Shown here: piece after piece, positions 22,078-32,150 of the stretch
Layout of the letters: each line of letters begins with the position of its first letter
Numbering within the stretch: position 1 is the stretch's first letter
Assembly: GCA_002335605.1 (NCBI GenBank)
Contig: BEDY01000005.1
Coordinates: 1,674,001 to 1,738,000, forward strand
Length of the DNA stretch: 64,000 bases
Reading direction: 5' to 3'
DNA from: Prillingera fragicola
Lineage: Eukaryota > Basidiomycota > Tremellomycetes > Trichosporonales > Trichosporonaceae
Notes under the pieces: generated by a model
Told to the model about the DNA's origin: nothing
The model's input: only the letters and a program-made list of their open reading frames with translations
The model's database searches: none
Position numbers and translations under genes: made by a program

Positions 22078-24494
22078 CTACGCCGACTCCGGCACCTCAC
22101 GCTCGAGCAGCAGGTGGTTGGTAGTCACAATAGCCTTCCAGTAAATGTTGACAAAAATGGTTTGGGTGGCGTCGATGATGAGCGCCGGGCCCTCGACAAC
22201 AGTGCCAACACCGAGGTGGCCCAACTCGTAGACGGGCGCCTGGACACGCTCTCCACTGTCCTTGACCGAGTTCCACACAAAGACGTCTTGCTTAAAGTCG
22301 ACCGTCTCAGGCGTGACTGGCTTGAGGTCGAGGAGCTTTGCCTCTGCAAACGCCGTCTTGCCGAGGGACTCGTAGGTCATGCCAATACCGCGGACCTTGA
22401 CGTCGTCGACGACCACGTCCTTGGGGAGCAAAAAACCAAACTCGGCCTTGTACTGCTCCTTGAACTCGCGGACATAGTCGTCGCTGCCGTCGGCCGGCGC
22501 AAGAACCATGAGGGCAGTGTCACTGCCGTCAAAGCGCATGTTGAGGATGCGCTCGAGGCGGATCTTGTTGGTCTCAAACCCAGCCTCCTGCAGAACAGTC
22601 GAGACCTTGTCCCCCAGGCGGTCCAGACGCGAAAGCAACGACGCCTTGGTCGAGTCGCTAAAGACCTCGGCGGCGGGCTCCTGCTGCTCAAACACGCGGT
22701 CCGCCAGACTCAGGCCATAGGCACTGAGGACGGACGAAAACTTATGAATCAAAACACGTTCAATGTTGAGCAGCTCGGAGATCTCGCAAGCGTGCTGGCC
22801 ACCTGCACCGCCGAAAGACGCGAGCACGTGGTCACCAGTCTTGAAGCCACGGGCCTCGGTGAGGGTACGGATGGGGCGTGCCATGGTCTCGTTGGCAATC
22901 TTGACAAAGCCATAGACAATCTCATCGAGCGGCTTCTCGGTGCCAGTGTCGGCGCGGATCGCGGCGGACAACTCCTCAAACTGGCGCTCGGACGCCGACG
23001 GGTCGAGCTCCTCGTTCTCGTTGGGACCGAAGCACTTGGGAAAGTACTTTGGCACAAGACGGCCGAGGAACAGGTTGCCGTCGGTTAGGGCGAGCGGGCC
23101 GCCCTTGCGGTAGCATGCGGGACCGGGGTGGGCGCCGGCAGACTCGGGGCCTGCGCGGAAGAGACCGTTCTTGTAGGTGAGGCACGAGCCACCGCCGGCC
23201 GCGACAGTGTTGATGTCGAGCTGGGGGACGTTGATCGCAATGCCGGCCGTGGTCGTCTCGGCGACGCTCTCGTAGCGGCCCGCGAAACGCGAGACGTCGG
23301 TCGAAGTACCGCCGACGTCAAAGCCGATGATGGGAGCCTTCTCCTCCTCGTCCCAGCTCGTGAGGGCATAGCCGACAACACCACCAGCGGGGCCAGAAAG
23401 CAGACTGCGGAGACCGGAAAAGTGCTTGAGCTCGACAAGACCGCCGTCAGAACCCATAAACTCGACGGGGAGACCGCCCTTCTCGCCGCCCTGGAACCCA
23501 GCGTAGAAGCCCTTGAGGTACTCGCGGAGAATGGGCGTGAGGTAGGCGTCGGCAGTGGTCGACTGGCCACGAGTAGTCATCTTGATCTGGGGGAGGAGCT
23601 GCGACGAGAGCGAAATGTTCTCAAACCCGACCTCCTGGGCGAGCTTTCCAACAGCAAGCTCATGCTCGGGGAAGGTGTACGAGTGGGCAAACACGACGGC
23701 GAGAGCACGGTAGCCCTCGTCGTACGCCTTTTGCAGGTCGGCCTTGACGGCGACGAGGTCGGGCTCCTGGAGGATCTTGACGGCCTCTCCACTCAAGCCC
23801 TGCACGACCTTGTTAGGCATGAGGGCCTCCTGCTCCTGGGCACCGGGGCCAGAGTAGGGCTTGGCCACAGATCCGTCCTTGTTGAACTGGAGGGCGTGCT
23901 CGGCGTGCTTGGGGTCGGATGTGTAGCCGACGAGGGTGACGCGCTCGTCGACTTCGACAACCTTGGAATACAGGGGAAGGGCACGCTTGATGTTGAGGTC
24001 AAAGATCCTGGGACGGGTCTGGTTGCCGATCTCCAAGAGGTCACGGAAGCCCTTGGTAATGACGAGGGCGTGGTCCTGGCCCTTGCGCTCGAGGAGCGCG
24101 TTGGTAGCGACAGTAGTGGAGAGACGGACAAACTCTGGTAACAGTCAGCACCGGTCATGTACACATCGATGTAATACTCACCAAGCTTGTCAATAGGAAG
24201 GGGCTCGCCACGGGGAATGGACTCGCCAGTGACCATCTCGAGGACACGGCGGATACCCTCTGTTGGCGCATCGCGATAGTTGGAGGGGTCCTGACTCAGG
24301 AGCTTGATAACAAACTCGCGGCGACCTGTAGGCTCTGACGAGTCGGGCACTGATGTGTGGACATCGGTAAAGGTGCCTCCTCGGTCAATGGCCACGCGAA
24401 CAGACTTGGCAGGTAGGGGGGCAGGGGTGGGGATGGGCATTGTGGAGGAGTGCTCGTTGTTGTGTTTGAGCAAAGAGGAAGTTGGGGAGGACAT
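22078..24494 (-). CDS. Hydantoinase/oxoprolinase subunit A (HyuA-type)
   Basis: Two exons, complement(join(22078..24134, 24182..24494)), 789 residues, 47-nt intron. The N-terminal hydantoinaseA_N motif [11 protein letters not shown] (about residues 35-45) is followed, across the splice, by [17 protein letters not shown] and [12 protein letters not shown]. The second ATPase-like motif [14 protein letters not shown] is near residue 375, then [13 protein letters not shown] and a late [11 protein letters not shown]. These are diagnostic of the ATP-dependent cyclic-amide hydrolase family (N-methylhydantoinase A, 5-oxoprolinase A half). An alternative start is the Met at 24440. It is transcribed divergently from its B partner with 406 bases between. 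In most eukaryotic 5-oxoprolinases A and B are fused; here they are separate, as in bacteria. Confidence 0.93.
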
Positions 24495-24900
24495 GTTGAA
24501 GAGTGAAGAGTGATGTTCTTATGACCATTCTAGCCTGTAGCGTACTCTGTCATTGCCGTATAGCAAGGGAAGGAGAGCCCCAGTACTCGCCGTGGGGTGA
24601 ACATGATCTAGAGGTGAAATGAGCGGGTCGAGCGGACCGCGCATTTTACAAGGGAAAAGGCACCGGAAGATGAACGGACTCGGTCTCTCTGGGCTCTCCG
24701 CCGCTGGTGCTGACGTCTAAACGCAGTAGTGAGCATTTGGAGCCTTGTACTATCATAAAGACATGCGCTCCTTGCCGAGATCCGTCTCAAGCCCGCCCTT
24801 TTCTCATCACTCTGGGTACTCTCCCGACTTATATCTCAACCCGACTTGAACTCGTGTAGCCCTCTTCACCTCTTCACCTTCCTTCAATCGACTGCCCACA
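24495..24900. promoter_or_regulatory. Bidirectional promoter of hydantoinase A and B genes
   Basis: The 406-bp shared upstream region of the divergent pair contains CGGACCGC at 24633-24640, a CGG-A-CCG palindrome of the sort bound by Zn2Cys6 dimers. The same 8-mer occurs three times upstream of the next gene in the cluster. Co-regulation by the regulator at 32.1-34.7 kb is inferred. Confidence 0.5.
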
Positions 24901-26672
24901 ATGGTCAACGCATCTACCAAGCGCGAAGTCGAGTATGATCCCATCCTGTTGTCCCTGTTCTCCAACAGGTTCATGTGTAAGTGACTCGTAACACTTCTTC
25001 CTTGACTCACGCTGACCCACCAGCCATTGCCGAGGCCATGGGCAGGAGTCTGCAGCAGACTGCCATCTCCACCAACATCAAGGAGCGTCTCGACTTTTCG
25101 TGTGCCGTCTTTGCCCCCACAGGCGACCTCGTCGCCAACGCACCTTTCGTTCCCGTCCATCTTGGCTCGATGAGTGCATGTGTAAAGTACCAGCTCGACT
25201 TGCACGGCGACACTCTCAAGCCGGGAGATGTGCTCCTCACCAACTCGCCCAGTGCTGGTGGTGCCCACTTGCCCGACCTCACCATTGTCACGCCGTGCTT
25301 TGACCCCGTTGACAACAAGACCATCATCTTCTTCACTGCCTCGCGTGGACACCACAGTGACATTGGCGGCATCTTCCCCGGTTCTATGCCTCCCACTTCT
25401 GTCGAGCTGTACGAGGAGGGCGCTGAGGTCCGCTCGCTCAAGATTGTCAGCGAGGGTGTCTACAACGGCGACGAGGTCTACGACGCCATGGTCACCAAGC
25501 CGTCGCAGTACCCTGGCTGCTCTGGATCGCGCTGCTTCCGTGACGTCGAGAGTGACCTCAAGGCTCAGATCGCTGCCAATCACAAGGGCTCGCAGCTCAT
25601 CACGGCGCTCGTCAAGGAGTTTGGCCTCGAGACGGTCCACGCCTACATGCACTTTATTCGCAAGAATGCCGAGAATGCCGTCCGCGAGATGCTCAAGAAC
25701 ACTGCCGCCAAGCTCGGCACAGAGTTTTCGGCCGTCGACTATCTCGACGACGGATCGCCCATCTGCCTCAAGGTCAACATTGACCCCGAGACTGGCAGCA
25801 CCGTCTTTGACTTTGAGGGCACTGGCCCCGAGCTGCGTGGAAACCTCAACGCGCCCATCTGTGTCGTCCACGCCGCCATCATCTACTGCCTTCGGTCCAT
25901 GATTGGCGAGGACATTCCCCTCAACGCTGGATGTCTCGTGCCTCTCGAGATCAAGATTCCCAAGGGCTCGCTCCTTTCCCCCTCTGAGACCGCGGCCGTC
26001 TGCGGCGGCAACGTCATGACTAGTCAGCGCGTTACCGACACTGTCCTCAAGGCGTTTGAGGCGTGTGCTGCCAGCCAGGGATGCTGCAACAACCTCACCT
26101 TTGGTGTAGGCGGCAAGGACCCCAAGACTGGCGAGGTCGTCGAGGGCTGGGGCTACTATGAGACCATTGCCGGTGGCTCGGGTGCCGGACCCGGATGGCA
26201 CGGCACCTCGGGCGTGCACTGCCACATGACCAACACACGAATCACCGACCCCGAGATCATGGAGCGCCGCTACCCCGTTGTTCTCAAAGAGTTTCACTTT
26301 CGCGAGGACGGCGCCGGCTCGGGCGCCTTCAAGGGCGGTAAGGGTGTCGTTCGCTCGTTCCAGTTCCTCGAGCCCCTCCAGGTCTCGATGCTTAGTGAGC
26401 GCCGCTCCCGTGCGCCCTACGGTGCCGCGGGTGGCGGTGACGGTGGCATGGGCAAGAACCTCTGGATCCGCCAGGAAGGTGAGGGCAAGTCGAGGACCGT
26501 CAACATTGGTGGCAAGGGCACCATGGCCTTTGGCACTGGTGATATTCTCGAGTTGCACACTCCCGGTGGCGGCGGATGGGGCAAGGAGGGCGAGGCTGTG
26601 GATGCGTCGGCGGGCAAGGAGGCATGGGAGCCTAGGGGAAGGATTGCTGATGCGGCCAAGGTTGACTTTTAG
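24901..26672 (+). CDS. Hydantoinase/oxoprolinase subunit B (HyuB-type)
   Basis: Two exons, join(24901..24976, 25024..26672), 574 residues. Recognised by HyuB motifs in order: AEAMGRSLQQTAISTNIKER, DVLLTNSPSAGGAHLPD, RGHHSDIGGIFPGSMPP, then GPGWHGTSGVHCHMTNTR and EIMERRYPVVL, and near the end SERRSRAPYGAAGG with a Gly-rich C-terminus. Length is usual for the bacterial B subunit. With subunit A it should form a cytosolic complex that hydrolyses a cyclic amide such as 5-oxoproline or a hydantoin at the cost of ATP. The neighbouring YcsI/DUF1445 gene favours the 5-oxoproline side. The start is fixed by the short first exon ending in FSNRFM. Confidence 0.93.
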
Positions 26673-27671
26673 TTGTTTTGTCTCGTAGCCGGTGTGAATG
26701 TATGTGTATTCTGGTACTCTATCGGTGCAATCAGAACTTTTGGAGAAAAGGTGTACTATTGATGCTCTGTGATGGGTCTCAATCCCATTTGATACTCAGA
26801 GAAGTTTATCAAGGCGTATCGTCAACAACGCAAGAGTTAGCACATGGTTAGAGGATGGCTAGTCCACCCCACAGCCATCGGACGTATGGGGTATGGGTGT
26901 CCTACATTGAGCACATGCAAACCAAACAAGCTACCTCACTTTTTGCGCATGGGCTTCAGATACAGGTGAGTCCGTGGCAAGAGGTGCCAGAGTCAAGACT
27001 GAGAAGGACACCCTGTCCGTGGTCCGATGCGCCTCCGCCTGCAGCAAGGCGTATCGCCATTGATGCGATACGGCCGCGGTCCGGTCCTATTTCGTTCATA
27101 TCGCATTCCCGCTCTCCGCACCTGGCATTAGCCTTATCCTCCCCTTCGACCTGGTTGGCCGCTACATCGCTGATAGTTTGCGGTTGTAGAATGATACGGT
27201 CCACCCCGCCACCCTATGGCTCATTGCGGTGGTGGGCACGGCGGACCGCAAGATTTCCGTACTGAATGGAGCGGAACGTCGGACCGCCAGACCGCACCCC
27301 ACCAACCTCGCACCACTCTGGGGGGCCTCTTTTCACTTTGCGGCCAGATCTCGCCAAGCCCCGCGGCTCCCCGGTCCCTAGTAGCAGCAGAAGAATGTAC
27401 GGATTTGTGGACCTAAGCCGGAACACAGGTCTCAACCTCACGTGCTCCGCCCGGTGCTCTATCTCCTGCCGTCATGATTCCGGTCGTTTGGACAGGCAAA
27501 TAGTGCCCGGGTTACCGCACCACATACCTCACCTCAGACTACGCAGCGAACAATCTTGTCTGAAGCACCGCAACTAGATACATAACCTAGGCCTAAAACA
27601 TAGAAGGGGATGATCCTCCACCTCCACATCCTTTCTCTACACACCCACCACCATCACCACTCCCCACCGAC
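26673..27671 (+). promoter_or_regulatory. Upstream region of the Dal5-type permease with three CGGACCGC sites
   Basis: About 1 kb without a gene. CGGACCGC is present at 27242-27249 and 27280-27287 on this strand and at 27076-27083 on the other (read as GCGGTCCG), so three copies lie in 212 bases, matching the copy between the hydantoinase genes. These are candidate sites for the cluster's Zn2Cys6 regulator. Confidence 0.5.
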
Positions 27672-29764
27672 ATGTCTTACGACGAGAAGGCAGGAGACTA
27701 CTCTGACAAGGTAGCTAGCGCCGATGTCCACACTCCACAGGGCACGAGCTTTGCCGGCGAGCTCAAGGACTATGAAATCGACCGCGTCGAGGAGAAGCGG
27801 CTCCTGCGCAAACTAGACTTGCGCATCTGCACCATGGTAAGTCGCAGGGCTCTGTCCAGCCACGCACCCCACCACCGCGATTCCCCACCACCACCGCACC
27901 GCCCCACCACCGCACCGCCAACGTTCATGCTTTGAAACTCACACTCGCAGGCCATGGTCATGTACCTCATTGCTTTCCTTGACCGCTCCAACATTGGAAA
28001 CGCTGCTGTCGGTGGCATGACTACAGACCTCAACTTTCCAGCCAACGGTCTTTCTGTTGCAACTTCGGTGTTTTACGTAAGTCATCACGTGACACTGTCT
28101 ACTGCCACCAACATCTGACCATCTTCAGGTAACTTATGTCGCCTTTGAGACCCCGGCGACTATTCTTCTGCGTACCCTTCGTCCGTCTCGCCTGATCAGC
28201 GGCGTCTGCCTTATCTGGGGATTTGGTAAGTGGCCCTGCAGTGCAAGCCATTTTCTGACAAACAGTCGTCATCGGCAATGGCTTCGCGAACAACTATGCC
28301 ACGGTCATTGCTTGCCGCCTCCTTCTCGGCGCGCTTGAAGCGGCGCTGTCACCAGTGCTTGTATTGTATCTCGTCAGTTTAACGCTCCTTTGAGCACAAG
28401 AAGAGTAAAGAGTAAGAAGAGCTGCAGATGGTGGTGGAGGAAAGGCGAAAGACAAAGAAATCCCTGTCAATCCGCCTCCACCGCCACTCTCTGCACATAC
28501 GCTTCTCTTCTTGTGCTCTGGGCACTCTCCCTTTGATCCTATGCTGACTTTCACAGAGTACGTTGCTCTCAGACTTGCGGTTGGAGTCGAAAAGCGGCCA
28601 TGAGGACATGGACGTCAGAGGAAGTGGACGAATGTGGCGCCCCATGTGGGGTGCCACCTCCACCTCCACTTTTCCCTCCACCTCACACTCACCCACATTC
28701 GCACCTCTTTGCTGACATGCATAGCCACCTTTTACTCTCGCGAGGAGCTCTCGATGCGTCTCTGCTACCTATACATGTGTTCGGCGCTTTCAGGTGTCTT
28801 TGGTGGTCTTATCGCGGCTGGCATCATGAAGATGGACGGTCTTCAAGGTCTTGAGGGTTGGCGCTGGCTGTACATCATTGGTGAGTACACAGTAGAGATA
28901 ATGGCCAAAAGGCTGACCAAATCTTCAGAGGGTGCCATCACTGTCGCCATTGGTATCGGAGTCTACTTTGTCATTGCCGACACGTACCAGTCGGCCAAGT
29001 ACCTGACCGACCGCCAAAAGTTCCTCATGACTGTCCGCCAAGCCAAGGAGGCCGACTACTCGCACGACGGCGGCTTTTCGTGGGTTGAGATCCGCAAGGC
29101 CTTCAAGGACCCCATCATCTGGGTTTCCGGCATTGTTCAGCTCTGCGTCGATGTCTGTCTCTATGGTTTCTCGACCTTCCTTGTCGTCATCGTCAACCAG
29201 TTTGGCTACGATCGTATCGCCAGCCAGGGTCTCACTGCCCCCGTCTACTTCTTTGCCGCAATGACTTACCTTGCCGGAGCAATCGTGTCGACCAAGTACA
29301 GCATCCGCTACTTTGTTCTCGTTCCCCTGGGCATTGTCACGATCATTGGCTACATTCTCCTTCTCATCCCCAACGACTCTACCGCTCTCAATCTCGTCGG
29401 CTGCTTCCTCACCGGCAGCGGCATCTACATCGGTGTCGGTCTCCACGTCACCTGGCTGGGCCAGAACGTTGCCGGCTTCCGCAAGCGCTCCACCTCGGTC
29501 GGCTTCCAGCAGACCGTGGGTAACACTGGCGGTATCATCGCTGGCCAGATCTACCGCTCGGTCGACAAGCCCCGCTACGCCATCGGCCACGGCACCTCGC
29601 TCGCCTTTTGGGTGCTGGGCCTTGCGCTGATGACCGTCGAGTACTTTGTCTGGAAGGCCCGTAACGAGAGCCGCGAGCGTCTTACTGAGCAGGAAAAGCT
29701 CGAGTGGGACCAGGACGACAAGAAGACTGGCGACCGCAGCCACTCGTACCGCTACAAGCTTTAA
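27672..29764 (+). CDS. MFS permease of the allantoate/Dal5 (anion:cation symporter) family
   Basis: Model: join(27672..27836, 27951..28076, 28129..28225, 28266..28372, 28557..28557, 28725..28880, 28929..29764), 495 residues. The family signature FLDRSNIGNAAVGGM follows TM1. Later come SREELSMRLCYLY and GGLIAAGIMKMDGLQG, and a C-terminal half with the usual six segments ending in a charged tail. Frame and the family motif LYLTTFY are only satisfied if a single base (A at 28557) is retained between two introns, see findings. It probably imports a small organic anion for the adjoining hydantoinase/oxoprolinase genes; the Dal5 family takes allantoate, ureidosuccinate, dipeptides and related carboxylates. 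The exon structure around 28373-28724 is the weakest part of the model. Confidence 0.87.
28373..28724 (+). other. Paired introns with hairpins around a one-base exon
   Basis: This stretch interrupts the permease gene and is much longer than other introns here. It splits at 28557 into introns of 184 and 167 nt, each with its own consensus ends: GTCAGT to CACAG and GTACGT to CATAG, both with a GCTGAC branch-like site before the acceptor. The first holds a perfect 14-bp inverted repeat (28392-28405 with 28505-28518). The second holds a near-perfect hairpin (28634-28644 with 28647-28657). Confidence 0.5.
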
Positions 29765-30886
29765 GGGAGTGCGCGGAAACGGGGAACAAAGGGGGAAATT
29801 GGTTCTCGGACGACGAGTACATTGTATTATCGTGGTATTACGATTCAAATTCGGTTAGTAAATGCAATCATGATCGTGAGCAAGTGCACACTTGGGCGAG
29901 AAGGGAGCATATGACATTTGCAGAACATCTTTTGGTATTTTGAAGCCGCTGCAATGGCCAGCAGCTACACAGTGGAGCCGACACTACTCCTCGCCTCAGT
30001 CCTTGCAAATCACGATATGGATGGCCTATGTTGAGGGAGGCCGGGAGATAGACACAGAACTGATGAGAGATACTTGGATGCAGCTCTATGCATAGTCTGA
30101 TAAGTCGTCTATGGTGAAGAAATAACTCGTACTTAGAACACAGCTCGCAGTCAATTCCACCCGGCCATGCCAGTGGTACAGTGGCCGGTGGACACCCAGC
30201 GGTGATCCAGTGACTGGGCATGCTGGACAGTGATCCAGTGATCTGATCGCGGTGTCAGCCAGCAGGCCAGCAGCCGCCAGCCAGATGCCCCGGGCGCCGC
30301 AGTCAGGGTTGCAGAACCGTGGCGCAGTACCATGTGCTCTCCCATGTGCTCACTGCCACCCCTGACAATGTCTCTTGCCGGGTTCCACTCTGCCAATCGT
30401 GTCAGCCGTGATCTAGGCAAAAACCACAAGCGGCAGCTCCACGATTGCACGCAGTTAGCTCCATCCATGTTACTCACCGAGTCCAGATAGAATGCCCATT
30501 CCTCGCCTGCTATTGATCACAAGCCGTATCTGCGTCTAGAGGCAGGTGCTCCATGATTTCCACGTCTCCGCCCCAGTCAATCGCCGCAGCCCGACAGGGT
30601 CGTATCTCCTCGGCATCCTTCGGCGAGACGACACTCCGGACATTTGACCGCAGTCCCGTTCTTTTTCCGCCGAGTTGACCGCCATTCCGTTTTCCAACCT
30701 TCCCCCACCCAAAAACAACTCAAAAGTCCACTCGCCCCGCTCATGTACGAACTCCACCTGTACCAACTCCACCCGCTATGCTGTCCAGCACCGCCGGGCC
30801 GGCATTGTAGGTGCCGGCCTGACGCATTCATAGCCTCTTGATCTGCAGTCTCCAACTCTGCATTGCCCACTCCCTCGCAAACAGAA
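29765..30886. other. Intergenic region before the DUF1445 gene
   Basis: No gene seen. A related CGG-N-CCG palindrome (CGGGCCG) is at 30795-30801, 86 bases before the ATG; it is not the exact cluster motif. Confidence 0.45.
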
Positions 30887-31793
30887 ATGACAACCATTAC
30901 CACCACAGCTGCAGCCACAGCCAACGGCACGGCCATCAAGAAGGTGGTGCCTATCTGCGCGACCGCCGCCGAGGTGCGCGCCCTCTCGCGTACTGGCGAG
31001 TTCACCGCCCCGACCGCAGGCCAGTGCTCAGGCTACGTGCAGGCCAACCTGATCATCCTGCCGAGCAAGTATGCGGACGACTTTCGCAAGCTTGGAGAGC
31101 GCAACCCCGTGCCATGCCCTATTGTAGCCGAGAGCATTGCGCCTGGAAACCCAGGGTTTGGGCCTGGCGTGGCCGAAGGTATCGACATCAGGACCGATGT
31201 GCCGGGCTACAATGTCTACGAGGACGGTAAGCTTGTCGCGCACGACATTGCCGACATCAAGAACCACTGGACCGACGACAGTGTTGCCTTCCTCAGTACG
31301 TATTTTCTGTCCAAAACGACATCAACTGACAGTCTCAGTCGGCTGCTCGTTCACCTTTGAGGCCGCCCTGTGCGACGCGGGCCTGACTCCGCGTCACATT
31401 GAGCGCAGCGTAAACTGCCCCATGTACCGGTCCAAGGTCGCGCTCATGCCCTCTGGCGTGTTTGAGGGCTCCATGGTCGTCTCCATGCGCCCCTACCCTG
31501 CCGACCAGGTCGAGCGCGTCCGCGACATCACCCGCCCCTACACGCACACGCACGGCGAGCCCGTCGCTTGGGGCTGGGACGCGTGCGAGCGGCTCGGCAT
31601 CAAGGACGTGCACTGTGCCGACTTTGGAGACAATCCCGAGTTCAAGGAGGGCGAGGTGCCCGTGTTCTGGGGCTGTGGAGTTACGCCGCAGCTGAGTGTC
31701 ATGGAGAGCCCGCGTGTGCAGGGCATGATCCTTGGGCATGCGCCTGGAAAGATGGCGTGTCTGGACCTCAAGGTCGCTGATGTCGCAAAGTAG
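30887..31793 (+). CDS. YcsI/DUF1445 family protein (D-glutamate cyclase-like)
   Basis: Two exons, join(30887..31295, 31339..31793), 287 residues, the normal length for stand-alone family members. Conserved stretches in order: TAGQCSGYVQANLIILP, RNPVPCPIV, IDIRTDVPGYNVYEDG, DDSVAFLIGCSFTFE (joined across the intron), PMYRSKVALMPSGVF, GSMVVSMRPYP and EVPVFWGCGVTPQ. The same domain forms the N-terminal half of mammalian D-glutamate cyclase (D-glutamate to 5-oxo-D-proline). In Bacillus subtilis ycsI sits in the operon with the 5-oxoprolinase genes pxpABC. Its own reaction is not established; a role in 5-oxoproline/D-glutamate or related cyclic-amide metabolism is inferred from family and context. 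An acceptor six bases earlier would add two residues. Confidence 0.9.
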
Positions 31794-32150
31794 GGGGATG
31801 AGAGAGAAGTGGGCAACCTGTTGTAGTAGTTTGTTTGGGAAGGAATATGTTATCGTCTGGCCTGTCTGCATACGTTGCTGGTTGGCTAGCTGGGTGAGAT
31901 AGAGATGCAGACGACTCACGTCGGCGTGCAGCTCGTCCTTTCGGCGGGGATGCGTTGTGGGTAGCAGATTGTGAGTTTATCCCAAGTTTATCCAGGGTGG
32001 AATGTGGGCAGGAACCGGAGTCGCAGCGGGGGTCTGAGCGGAAACGGACGGGGGGTTTGGCAACAACTTGCACTCCTATGTTCTTACATCCCATCCACCT
32101 CTCCACAATCTCCAAATCTCTTATCTCTAGTGCACGCAGCACACACCAAC
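31794..32150. other. Short intergenic region before the regulator gene
   Basis: 357 bases with no gene; contains scattered CGG triplets but no copy of CGGACCGC. Confidence 0.4.

Noticed and set aside
24807..26558. 583-codon minus-strand frame opposite hydantoinase B
   Set aside because: Antisense shadow of a clearly identified gene; no protein family similarity.
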